Shown here: positions 8,338 through 16,352 of the stretch, one piece after another
Numbering within the stretch: the stretch's first letter is position 1
Layout of the letters: each line of letters starts with the position of its first letter
Assembly: GCA_942492065.1 (NCBI GenBank)
Contig: CALODV010000008.1
Coordinates: 186,001 to 250,000, forward strand
Direction of reading: 5' to 3'
DNA from: G963665815 sp942492065
GTDB lineage: Bacteria; Cloacimonadota; Cloacimonadia; Cloacimonadales; JAIOQZ01
DNA: 64,000 nt
Program-made: the position numbers and the translations under genes
The notes under the pieces: generated by a model
What the model was told of the DNA's origin: nothing
The model's database searches: none
Seen by the model: only the letters and a program-made list of their open reading frames with translations

Positions 8338-9050
8338 TGAAGAGCATATCAGTTCCCGAAAACGTAAGAATGACGGTCCTGACCGGTGCTGGGGTCAGTG
8401 CAGAATCCGGCATATCTACATTCAGGGACAACAATGGATTGTGGGAAACTCACAGAATAGAAGAAGTTGCCACACCGGAAGCTTTTGAAAGAGATCCTGA
8501 AATGGTATGGCGTTTTTACAAGCAGCGTTATTTCGATTCTTTGAAAGCAAAACCCAATAAAGCTCATTTAACCCTGAAGAAGATTCAGGATAAACTCGGA
8601 GATTCATTCCGATTAATTACTCAGAATGTAGATGGTCTGCATAAGAAAAGCGGTAGCAGGAATGTAATTGAAATGCATGGAGCTCTCGATCACTGTTCTT
8701 GTACAGAGTGTGATACAATTTATTATATGAAAGATGTGAATCTTGATGATGAGCTTCCGCAATGCGAGTGTGGAGGTGTTCTCAGACCATATATTGTCTG
8801 GTTTGGAGAAGTCCCGTATTTTATTGATGAAATCTATGATATTCTGGAGAAAACAGATATACTGGTTGTTATTGGTACAAGTGGAGTAGTATATCCAGCA
8901 GCTCAGTTTCTCATGGTGGTTAAAAATGAGGGAGCATACACAATAGGGATTAATCTTGAGAAACCGGATAACTTTGCATTCTTTGATGAATTCCATCTGG
9001 GGAAGGCAGGAGAACTATTGCCTGAGCTATACAATATATGGTTTAAGTAA
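8337..9050 (+). CDS. cobB: NAD-dependent protein deacylase (sirtuin, CobB type)
   Basis: Removes acyl groups from protein lysines using NAD. The 237-aa sequence has the NAD-binding GAGVSAESGISTFRD, TQNVDGLH, the catalytic His114 in EMHGALDHC, four zinc-binding Cys in a CTEC...CECGG arrangement, and VIGTSGVVYPAA. Tyr61 and Arg64 (FYKQR) match the Tyr/Arg pair that gives class III sirtuins (SIRT5, E. coli CobB) preference for succinyl- and malonyl-lysine, so desuccinylase activity is likely. Its ATG is embedded in the stop of the ABC ATPase gene, with a GGGAGGGGG ribosome binding site, so the two are translationally coupled. Confidence 0.94.
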   Translation: MKSISVPENVRMTVLTGAGVSAESGISTFRDNNGLWETHRIEEVATPEAFERDPEMVWRFYKQRYFDSLKAKPNKAHLTLKKIQDKLGDSFRLITQNVDGLHKKSGSRNVIEMHGALDHCSCTECDTIYYMKDVNLDDELPQCECGGVLRPYIVWFGEVPYFIDEIYDILEKTDILVVIGTSGVVYPAAQFLMVVKNEGAYTIGINLEKPDNFAFFDEFHLGKAGELLPELYNIWFK

Positions 9051-9175
9051 GTAGTTTTCTGGGAAGCATTATAGTTCCGCTTTTCAGAAAGTGGTTATCT
9101 TGAGAAAACTTTTCTTGACCTTAAAACAAATTAAATTAAGAAAAACATAAATAAAAAAATAGTTTTGGAGGAATA

Positions 9176-10096
9176 ATGAAAATATTAGTCGCCACACAAA
9201 AACCTTTTGCAGCAAAAGCTGTTAAAGACATAAAAGAAATTGTTGCCGGAACAGAACATGAACTTGTTCTTTTGGAAAAATATGCAGAGCAAAGTGATTT
9301 TGTTAATGCAGTTAAAGATGTTGATGCAATAATTATCCGTTCAGACAAGGTTACACCGGAAGTAATCGAAGCTGCTGAAAACCTTAAAATAGTTGTCAGA
9401 GCCGGAGCAGGTTATGATAACGTTAATCTGGAAGCTGCAACAAAAAATAATGTTGTTGTAATGAATACTCCAGGACAGAACTCAAATGCAGTTGCTGAAC
9501 TTGTTTTAGGCATGCTGGTATATATGGCAAGAGGTCAATTCAATGGTAAATCAGGATCTGAATTATATGGCAAATCAATTGGTATTCATGCTTACGGTAA
9601 CGTTGGAAAAAACGTGGCAAGAATCGCTGAAGGTTTTGGTATGAAGGTTTATGGTTATGATCCTTTTGTTGATGCCGAAGTTATGAAGAAAGACAATGTT
9701 GAACCAGTAGAAGATGTCAATGAGCTTTATGGTAAGTGCGAATACATTTCTCTTCACCTCCCATTCCTGCCGGTGACTAAAGAATCTATCAATTATGATT
9801 TAATGATGCAGATGAAGCCTGGAGCAACCATAGTAAACACTGCCAGAAAAGAAGTTGTAAACGAAGCCGATCTGCTGAAAGTTCTTTCTGAAAGAGAAGA
9901 TTTTAAATATGTATCTGATATTGCGCCAGTAATTAAAGATGAACTACTGGAAAAATATCCTGAAAGATGTTATTTTACTCCTAAGAAAATGGGAGCTCAG
10001 ACACTTGAAGCAAACGTGAATGCTGGGGTTGCAGCAGTTAATCAGATAATTGCTTATTTCCAGAGCGGAGATACTACATTTCAGGTTAACAAATAA
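9176..10096 (+). CDS. serA: D-3-phosphoglycerate dehydrogenase, Bacteroidetes-type SerA
   Basis: Predicted first step of serine synthesis: 3-phosphoglycerate + NAD to 3-phosphohydroxypyruvate. The 306-aa protein is the short form without an ACT domain. It shows the substrate Arg in VVRAGAGYDN, NTPGQNSNAVAE, the Rossmann motif HAYGNVGKNVA and NTARKEVVNEADL. The canonical TPHIGA loop that carries the catalytic His is replaced by TPKKMGAQT (Thr268 to Thr276, Lys at 270-271). As I recall, Bacteroidetes SerA proteins share this variant. GGAGG precedes the ATG. It forms an operon with the next gene (9-base gap). Another 2-hydroxyacid specificity is possible. Confidence 0.85.
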   Translation: MKILVATQKPFAAKAVKDIKEIVAGTEHELVLLEKYAEQSDFVNAVKDVDAIIIRSDKVTPEVIEAAENLKIVVRAGAGYDNVNLEAATKNNVVVMNTPGQNSNAVAELVLGMLVYMARGQFNGKSGSELYGKSIGIHAYGNVGKNVARIAEGFGMKVYGYDPFVDAEVMKKDNVEPVEDVNELYGKCEYISLHLPFLPVTKESINYDLMMQMKPGATIVNTARKEVVNEADLLKVLSEREDFKYVSDIAPVIKDELLEKYPERCYFTPKKMGAQTLEANVNAGVAAVNQIIAYFQSGDTTFQVNK

Positions 10097-10105
10097 GGAG
10101 AGGTT

Positions 10106-10729
10106 ATGAAAAAGGTTTTTGTTGTACTTGCGTTACTTTCTGTACTTGTACCGGTTTTCGGTGCAGGAAGAGGAGCCTCGTTTCACGGAGGTTTCTTCAA
10201 GCCTGCCAGTGCTGACGGTGGATTTATCTGGGGAGTCAGACAGTTAAGATTTATAGACAGTAAACTGACTTTTGGTGCCGGCTTTGATATGCTTTATCTG
10301 AACTATGATGATGAGAAGGAACTTGGTTTTAAGGATGAGACAGGGATTGTAGATGTTATAAAAGTAGAAAAATCTGTAGATATCAAAACATATTATTTTC
10401 CTGTAACCGCATCTCTTATACTTGAGCTGCCTATTAACCCAAAACTGAACTTCTGCGGAAGCTTTGAAGCAGGCTGGGGTCTTTTATGGGAGAAGGTCTA
10501 TAGGGCAGAAGATGAAATTGACGATGTAAAATTTTATCATGGGTTTAATTATAGAGTTACTGCCGGGGTGAAATATCCTCTGGGCGAGAAATCTCACTTA
10601 TTCGGACGTGCATTATTCAGTGGTGCAAAACTGAAAAGAGACGTGGAAAAAACTGACACCGGTATTGTATGGGATGAAGTAGATATGGGTGGATTTGGTA
10701 TTATCGGAGGTGTCGGATTTAGTTTCTAA
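10106..10729 (+). CDS. Secreted outer-membrane beta-barrel protein, unknown
   Basis: The 207-aa product has a signal peptide (about residues 1-19, ending VPVFG/A) followed by alternating hydrophobic and polar strands (LTFGAGFDMLYLNY, YYFPVTASLILEL, FNYRVTAGVKYPLG) and ends GGFGIIGGVGFSF with a terminal Phe, as expected for an outer-membrane barrel of about eight strands. No specific family is recognised. It shares an operon with serA, with GGAGAGG before the ATG at 10106. Confidence 0.75.
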   Translation: MKKVFVVLALLSVLVPVFGAGRGASFHGGFFKPASADGGFIWGVRQLRFIDSKLTFGAGFDMLYLNYDDEKELGFKDETGIVDVIKVEKSVDIKTYYFPVTASLILELPINPKLNFCGSFEAGWGLLWEKVYRAEDEIDDVKFYHGFNYRVTAGVKYPLGEKSHLFGRALFSGAKLKRDVEKTDTGIVWDEVDMGGFGIIGGVGFSF

Positions 10730-10768
10730 AAATGAAATATTGACAAACATGGTTGTTTTCATGTTTTC

Positions 10769-10826
10769 GTTCTTCTTGGAGAAGAACTTGTAAATACAGG
10801 TCATATAATAAAATATGACCTGTATT
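10769..10826. terminator. Two hairpins between the OMP gene and the epimerase gene
   Basis: The first is a 7-bp stem GTTCTTC/GAAGAAC (10769-10787). The second is a perfect 14-bp inverted repeat (10793-10806 and 10813-10826) around the 6-base loop AATAAA. Neither is followed by a clean run of T, so they could be a processing or weak terminator structure for the serA operon, or a protein-binding palindrome 24 bases upstream of the epimerase start. Confidence 0.45.
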
Positions 10827-10850
10827 GATAAATATTAAATTGGAGAATAT

Positions 10851-11810
10851 ATGAAAGTATTAATAACCGGAGGAGCAGGTTTTATTGGTTCTCATCTCGC
10901 GGACACACTTCTTGAAGCAGGACATAAAGTTACAATTCTGGACAATCTGTCTACGGGAAGTTTAACAAATATATCTCATTTGAAAGACAATAAAAATTTT
11001 TCTTATCATATTGATTCTGTACTTAACAGAGAGATTCTCGAAAAACTCATCATGCAGTCAGATCAGATTTTTCATCTGGCAGCAGCGGTAGGTGTAAAAT
11101 ACATTATTGATAATCCGTTAATGTCCTTGAAAACAAATATTACCGGAACAGAAAATGTTCTTGAGTTTGCCAACAAGTATAAGAAAAAGGTACTGATAAC
11201 CTCAACATCCGAGATTTACGGTAAAAGCGATAAAATACCTTTTTCAGAAGAAGATGACCGTATTCTTGGTTCTACTCATATTTCACGCTGGAGCTACAGC
11301 TGTGCAAAAGCTGTGGATGAATTTCTTGCACTTGCATATCACAGAGAAAAGAAATTACCTGTTGTAATCGTAAGATGTTTCAACACTGTTGGACCTCGCC
11401 AGACGGGTCAGTATGGAATGGTTATTCCAAAGTTTGTGAAAAATGCTCTTCTGAACCACCCTATCGAAGTATTTGGAACAGGTGAGCAGACAAGATGCTT
11501 TGCTCATGTTGCTGATGTCGTGTCAGGAATGATTAAATTAATGGCAACGAAGGAAGCTGAAGGTCAAATTTTTAATATTGGGTCAACAGAAAGTATTTCA
11601 ATTAAAGAACTTGCAGTAAAGGTTAAAGAATTTACCAATAGCTCTTCCAAAATAGAAATTGTAAAATATGAAGATGCTTATGAAGATGGTTTTGAAGATA
11701 TGATGAATCGTAAGCCGGACATAAGTAAAATAAAAGAATTTGTTAACTACGAGCCTAAAAATAATTTAGATGATATTTTAAGGGGAATAATTGAATACTA
11801 TGAAAAGTAG
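10851..11810 (+). CDS. NAD-dependent nucleotide-sugar epimerase/decarboxylase
   Basis: Extended short-chain dehydrogenase acting on a nucleotide sugar. The 319-aa protein has the NAD motif TGGAGFIGSH, the active-site pair in YSCAK, and CFNTVGPRQTGQYGMVIPKF followed by GTGEQTRCFAHVADVV, a pattern close to UDP-glucuronate decarboxylases and UDP-glucose 4-epimerases. The exact sugar cannot be decided from sequence. TTGGAG precedes the ATG. It overlaps the next gene by 11 bases, suggesting a shared role in surface polysaccharide synthesis. Confidence 0.85.
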   Translation: MKVLITGGAGFIGSHLADTLLEAGHKVTILDNLSTGSLTNISHLKDNKNFSYHIDSVLNREILEKLIMQSDQIFHLAAAVGVKYIIDNPLMSLKTNITGTENVLEFANKYKKKVLITSTSEIYGKSDKIPFSEEDDRILGSTHISRWSYSCAKAVDEFLALAYHREKKLPVVIVRCFNTVGPRQTGQYGMVIPKFVKNALLNHPIEVFGTGEQTRCFAHVADVVSGMIKLMATKEAEGQIFNIGSTESISIKELAVKVKEFTNSSSKIEIVKYEDAYEDGFEDMMNRKPDISKIKEFVNYEPKNNLDDILRGIIEYYEK

Positions 11811-12858
11811 ATTCATACTGATAGCATTATTTTTGCTGAGTATAACATGTATATTCGGTATTGATTTAATTCCATCTGAGTACAAAGTTAAAATTGGAGA
11901 TGTTTTCTCTATTCAGTCTTCTTTAATAGACTCAGCCTCTGCACAGATTCCGGTGTTAGCTTCCGGAAATATTAGTTTGCACCCTTTAGAGGTGGAAGTT
12001 CATGTTCAGGGGGAAACTCTGGAAAATGCAATAAAACTCATAAAAGAGGCATTTCATTCTGAAACACAAGTCAGTCATATTTTAGTTGATTTATTTTCGA
12101 TAGCTCCATCAAGGATCACATTAAATGGGGCTGTTGTTTACTCCGGAAGCTATATTTTCGAAAATATCATGACTTTGTATGATATATCAAAGCTTCCGCG
12201 GGGAATGATGCCTTCTGCCAGCAGAAAGATCAAAATAACCAGAGATGGTATAACCCGTACATACGATCTGAGAAAGTTCATCAGGAATGGAGATGTATCA
12301 AATAATCCTGTTGTTTATGATGGGGATATTTTAACTTATGAATTTGCCAAAGATTTTGCAAAAGTGCATGTTTACTCTGATACTTCATGTGTGATAGAGT
12401 ATATTGAACTTGATGAGACATATACTGTAGGGGGCTTGAGAACCACTCTTGAGGAAAAGTATAGGTTTACTGATTTTGATAATGCCAGTATGATTAGAAA
12501 AGGTTCAGCTCTGAAAGTTAAACCGGGTGTGCAGCTTCAGGTTGGAGATAATGTATATTTCGGTACTCTTTTAGACTATGTTTATGTTACTGGTCAGGTA
12601 GCAAGACCGGAAAGGTTCCCATTTGAATCTGGGAAAAATGCAAGATATTATATTTCCAGAGCGGGTGGAAATACTCTTTACGGATCAAAAAAGAAAATAT
12701 ACATACTCAAAAATGATGGTACAAAAGAAAATTATAAAGGGCAGGAGATACTTCCCGGAGATACTATTTTTGTTCCTGAAACATGGGTGCACTCAATCAG
12801 ACAATATTTATATGCCCTGGTTTCGTGTGCAACTCTATATAATGTATTTATAAAATAA
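11800..12858 (+). CDS. SLBB-domain polysaccharide export-like protein
   Basis: Probable periplasmic/outer-membrane protein of a polysaccharide export system (Wza-related). A signal peptide or N-terminal anchor spans residues 1-20. An export-type N-terminal domain follows (PSEYKVKIGDVFSI, then LHPLEVEVHVQGETLENAI). Two SLBB-like beta-grasp segments are seen (ITLNGAVVYSGSYIFENIMT and VYVTGQVARPERFPFESG), and the C-terminus ends in a hydrophobic helix (YLYALVSCATLYNVFI). The ATG at 11800 is preferred over the TTG at 11791 because AAGGGG sits upstream at the right distance. No Wzc-type kinase is present nearby. Confidence 0.72.
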   Translation: MKSRFILIALFLLSITCIFGIDLIPSEYKVKIGDVFSIQSSLIDSASAQIPVLASGNISLHPLEVEVHVQGETLENAIKLIKEAFHSETQVSHILVDLFSIAPSRITLNGAVVYSGSYIFENIMTLYDISKLPRGMMPSASRKIKITRDGITRTYDLRKFIRNGDVSNNPVVYDGDILTYEFAKDFAKVHVYSDTSCVIEYIELDETYTVGGLRTTLEEKYRFTDFDNASMIRKGSALKVKPGVQLQVGDNVYFGTLLDYVYVTGQVARPERFPFESGKNARYYISRAGGNTLYGSKKKIYILKNDGTKENYKGQEILPGDTIFVPETWVHSIRQYLYALVSCATLYNVFIK

Positions 12859-12877
12859 TTTTGTGATTGGAGATTTA

Positions 12878-13984
12878 ATGAAAGTACCTCTGCTTGACTT
12901 AGACTTACAGTATGATGGAATACTGGATGAAATCAAAACAGAAATAAATGATGTTATTGCAACTCATCGCTATATAATGGGGCCAAAAATCAGTGAGTTT
13001 GAATCGCAGATTGAGGAATTCCTTAATGTTAAACATGCTATTGCATGTGCTTCAGGGTCAGACGCCCTTGTGCTTGCTCTGAGAGCATTGGGACTAAAAA
13101 AAGGTGATGAAGTGATAACTGTTCCATTCACTTTCTTTGCAACATGTGGAGCTATTGAAAGAATTGGTGCTAAAACAGTTTTCGTTGATATTGATAAGGA
13201 TACATTTAATATGTCCCCCGATAAGCTTGAAGAAGCTTTAACCGAAAATACCAAGGCAATAATACCTGTTCACTTATTCGGGCAGCCAGCTGAGATGGAT
13301 AAGATTATGGATTTTGCTAAGAAGCATAATCTATATGTGATTGAAGACACTGCTCAGGGAATTGGTTCTCTCTATCAAGGGAAGGCAGCAGGTACAATTG
13401 GGGATATTGGCACTCTGTCATTCTTCCCCAGCAAGAATCTTGGTGCTATGGGCGATGCAGGTATGTGTCTTACAAATAATGATGAACTTGCCAAAGATTT
13501 GAGACAGATGAGAGTTCATGGTGAGGATCCAAAGTATTTCCATAAGTTTGTGGGAATGAATAGTCGAATGGATACTCTTCAGGCAGCAGTTTTATCTGTT
13601 AAACTGAAGAAATTGAAAGGATGGACTGAACTGCGCAGGAAGAATGCAGAATATTATTACAAGCATCTGAAGGATGTTGATCAGATTCAACTCCCTGTAG
13701 TTCTTGATGATGCCTACATGATATATAATCAATTCACCATAAGAACAGATAAACGTGATGAGCTTATGTGTGCTCTTAAGGATGCCAATATTGGCTGTGC
13801 AGTTTATTATCCCCTGGCTCTGCATCTTCAGGAATGCTTTGATTATCTGGGGTATAAGGAAGGTGATTTTCCTGAATCGGAAAAAGCCTCTCATGAAGTA
13901 TTATCAATCCCGATTTTTTCTGAGTTGACAGAAGCTCAGATGGATTATGTGATAAAAACCATAAAGGATTTTTTTAAGAAATAA
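12878..13984 (+). CDS. DegT/DnrJ/EryC1/StrS family PLP aminotransferase
   Basis: Sugar aminotransferase type PLP enzyme, usually making an amino sugar on a nucleotide sugar. The 368-aa product shows VPLLDLDLQYDGI at the start, ACASGSDALVLALRALG, PFTFFATCGAIERIGAK, VIEDTAQGIG and the PLP lysine Lys186 in FFPSKNLGAMGDAGM. The ATG at 12878 has TTGGAG seven bases upstream; the upstream GTG at 12863 is not needed. With the preceding epimerase and SLBB genes it suggests synthesis and export of an aminosugar-containing surface glycan. Confidence 0.92.
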   Translation: MKVPLLDLDLQYDGILDEIKTEINDVIATHRYIMGPKISEFESQIEEFLNVKHAIACASGSDALVLALRALGLKKGDEVITVPFTFFATCGAIERIGAKTVFVDIDKDTFNMSPDKLEEALTENTKAIIPVHLFGQPAEMDKIMDFAKKHNLYVIEDTAQGIGSLYQGKAAGTIGDIGTLSFFPSKNLGAMGDAGMCLTNNDELAKDLRQMRVHGEDPKYFHKFVGMNSRMDTLQAAVLSVKLKKLKGWTELRRKNAEYYYKHLKDVDQIQLPVVLDDAYMIYNQFTIRTDKRDELMCALKDANIGCAVYYPLALHLQECFDYLGYKEGDFPESEKASHEVLSIPIFSELTEAQMDYVIKTIKDFFKK

Positions 13985-13994
13985 GAGGTTAATT

Positions 13995-14777
13995 ATGAAT
14001 ATAATTGTAGCTATAAAACAAGTGCCGGACACAACTGAAATTAAAATTGATCCGGTTACAAATACACTGATCAGAGATTCTGTAGATAGTATTATCAATC
14101 CATTTGATCTTTATGCATTGGAAGAAGCTCTGAGATTAAAAGAACAGTACGGTGGAAAGGTTACCGCAATAAGTATGGGACCTCCACAGGTTGAAACAGC
14201 TCTCAGGGACTGTGTTGCTATGGGCGTTGATGAAATTTATCTGATAACTGACAGAAAGTTTGCCGGCGCTGATACATGGGCAACAAGTCTTACACTAACT
14301 GAAGCTATCAGAAAAATAGGTGCTTATGATCTCATAATCATGGGGCAGCAGGCTATTGACGGAGATACTGCTCAAGTAGGACCCGGTGTTGCAGCTCATA
14401 TGGATATTCCTCAAACTTGTTTTGTCAGAAAAGTTGTTGAGGTTGACGAAAAGAGTATCACTATTGAAAGGCTTATGGAAGAAGGTTTCGATACAGTTAA
14501 GATGAATCTGCCTGCTTTGATAACAGTAGTGAAAGAAATCAATACACCAAGACTTCCTTCTCTCAGGGGAAAAAGAAATGCCAGAAAAGCAGAACTTAAG
14601 GTTCTAACAGCAGCTGACCTCGAACTGGACGAAGCTAATATCGGTTTGAACGGTTCACCGACTCAGGTTATAAAAATATTCTCTCCACAGATTGAGAAGA
14701 AAGGTGAGAAGTATGAGGTTGAACCTGAAAAAGCAGCCGAAATACTGTATAATAAACTTAAAGAATTAATGTTGTAA
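13995..14777 (+). CDS. etfB: Electron transfer flavoprotein beta subunit
   Basis: Beta subunit of ETF, which carries electrons from acyl-CoA and other dehydrogenases. The 260-aa protein starts with the family signature (IIVAIKQVPDTTEIKID), shows IINPFDLYALEEALRLKE, the AMP/FAD-binding GRQAIDGDTAQVG-like block (MGQQAIDGDTAQVGPGVAAH) and ends with a lysine-rich tail. The partner etfA normally follows directly, but here a terminator follows the stop. Spacing to the DegT gene upstream is 10 bases with AGAGG before the ATG, so etfB is the last gene of that transcript. Confidence 0.93.
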   Translation: MNIIVAIKQVPDTTEIKIDPVTNTLIRDSVDSIINPFDLYALEEALRLKEQYGGKVTAISMGPPQVETALRDCVAMGVDEIYLITDRKFAGADTWATSLTLTEAIRKIGAYDLIIMGQQAIDGDTAQVGPGVAAHMDIPQTCFVRKVVEVDEKSITIERLMEEGFDTVKMNLPALITVVKEINTPRLPSLRGKRNARKAELKVLTAADLELDEANIGLNGSPTQVIKIFSPQIEKKGEKYEVEPEKAAEILYNKLKELML

Positions 14778-14782
14778 TTTTC

Positions 14783-14813
14783 AGGCTCGGTTGTGATGAC
14801 TGAGCCTTTTTTT
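14783..14813 (+). terminator. Intrinsic terminator downstream of etfB
   Basis: Stem AGGCTCGGT/ACTGAGCCT (one non-Watson-Crick pair) with a 7-base loop and seven T at 14807-14813, directly after the etfB stop. It ends the epimerase-to-etfB transcript. Confidence 0.85.
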
Positions 14814-14886
14814 ATAACAAATAAATTATATACTGTTAATAAAACGGGAAATCATAGTGGTTTCCTGTTTCAATTTGGAGAGTTAT

Positions 14887-15708
14887 ATGAAATTTCCCGA
14901 TATAGACCCAGTTCTGATACATCTTGGTCCTTTGGAAATCAGATGGTACGCTCTTTTCTATATAATCAGCTTTGTAATTGGGTATATCTTTATTAAAAGG
15001 AATTACAAAGAAAAAGGCATAGAACTCAGTAAAGAGGGATATGAAAATCTGATATTCTACATAATGCTTGGCGTTATTCTTGGAGGAAGAGCAGGATATG
15101 TTGTGTTTTATAATTTTGCATACTACCTGCAGCATCCTCTTGAGGTTATATGGCCATTCAAGGACGGGCAATTTGTGGGAATTAGCGGGATGTCTTTTCA
15201 TGGAGGAGCTCTCGGTGTAATTGCAGCGGGACTGATTTTCTGCAGGAAATACAAACTGTCATTTTATCAATATGCTGATCCTGTAATGCCGCTTGTAGCC
15301 ATAGGTCTGGGGTTGGGCAGATTAGGTAATTTTATCAATGCAGAATTGTATGGAAGAATAACAACGGTTCCATGGGGAATTGTTTTTCCGGGAACAAACG
15401 GTCAGCCAAGGCATCCTTCTCAGTTATACGAGATGTTTCTTGAAGGTGTCATCATGTTTGCAGTTCTGCAGTATCTCAATAAGAAAAGTTTACGACATGG
15501 TATTGTGTTCTGGGCTTTTATAGGACTGTACGGTATATTCCGCTTCGTGCTTGAGTTTGTGCGGCAACCGGATGCCCACATGCCAAACCATGGATTTCTG
15601 ATCGGTTTTCTTACAATGGGACAGATACTCAGTTTCGTGATGCTGATTACTGCCTTTGCAGCCATGATAAGGATATATATGCGAAGAGAGAGCAATGAGA
15701 CTTCTTAA
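14887..15708 (+). CDS. lgt: Prolipoprotein diacylglyceryl transferase
   Basis: Inner-membrane enzyme that transfers diacylglyceryl from phosphatidylglycerol to the lipobox Cys of prolipoproteins. The sequence has about seven hydrophobic segments and the Lgt signature GRLGNFINAELYGR (residues 144-157), plus GGRAGYVVFYNF, SFHGGALG, RHPSQLYEM and the C-terminal FRFVLEFVRQPD. The ATG at 14887 is chosen over the GTG at 14857 because GGAGAG precedes it and it gives the normal N-terminus. The last 14 bases overlap the start of the following lipoprotein gene. Confidence 0.95.
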   Translation: MKFPDIDPVLIHLGPLEIRWYALFYIISFVIGYIFIKRNYKEKGIELSKEGYENLIFYIMLGVILGGRAGYVVFYNFAYYLQHPLEVIWPFKDGQFVGISGMSFHGGALGVIAAGLIFCRKYKLSFYQYADPVMPLVAIGLGLGRLGNFINAELYGRITTVPWGIVFPGTNGQPRHPSQLYEMFLEGVIMFAVLQYLNKKSLRHGIVFWAFIGLYGIFRFVLEFVRQPDAHMPNHGFLIGFLTMGQILSFVMLITAFAAMIRIYMRRESNETS

Positions 15709-16333
15709 ATTATCTGTTGTTCTGGTTTTGGTAGTGATTGTCAGCTCCTGTGCTTATTTCAGAATATCTGAAGATGAGTTTACCAGCAATCTTGAATCTC
15801 AGATTGAGCTGTTCACTGAGTTTAAAATCTCAGGAGTTATTGAGTACAATCACAAACAATTCTCATTCAGAAAGAATATCTCGCTCAGGAAAAAAGGTAA
15901 TGCTCTGAGACTTGATATATTCGACTCAGGGATTATGGGAATGAACCCAACTCCATTTCTTTCTGTATATGCAGATACTGCCTTCGTCTTCAGAAGCAGC
16001 GCAGAGGATTTTGTATTAAGTGAAAATGATAAAGAAAACATAAAACTGGTAGTTACAGTTCTAAGATCAGTCAGTACATCTTTGTCTGAAAGAAAAGCTG
16101 AATTGTTAAGAAACAGACATGTAAAGATTGATGATATCATGATTTCCACAAATAAGTACGGGTTTCTGGAAACGGTTTCAGTGCCGTTACAGTGTTCGGA
16201 AGTTAAAATGAACTACAGGAATAACAAGGGTTTGAGTGAACTCATTGTGGAACAATATAATAAGAATGTTATTAATATTAAAATTGACAAAATTACAACG
16301 GCAAAAGTTAAGGTTTTGCCAATCATAAACTAA
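15695..16333 (+). CDS. Lipoprotein, possibly LolA/LolB- or DUF4292-like
   Basis: The 212-aa protein begins with a lipoprotein signal peptide (hydrophobic residues 5-17, lipobox VSSC, Cys19). The mature part is predicted mostly beta: FKISGVIEYNHKQFSFRKN, KGNALRLDIFDSGIMG and PFLSVYADTAFVF resemble the half-open barrel of LolA/LolB and of DUF4292 lipoproteins, which suggests a role in lipoprotein or lipid handling; that is inference. Overlap with lgt by 14 bases implies translational coupling to the enzyme that would lipidate it. Confidence 0.7.
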   Translation: MRLLKLSVVLVLVVIVSSCAYFRISEDEFTSNLESQIELFTEFKISGVIEYNHKQFSFRKNISLRKKGNALRLDIFDSGIMGMNPTPFLSVYADTAFVFRSSAEDFVLSENDKENIKLVVTVLRSVSTSLSERKAELLRNRHVKIDDIMISTNKYGFLETVSVPLQCSEVKMNYRNNKGLSELIVEQYNKNVINIKIDKITTAKVKVLPIIN

Positions 16334-16352
16334 CAAATAAAAGGGAACAAAG

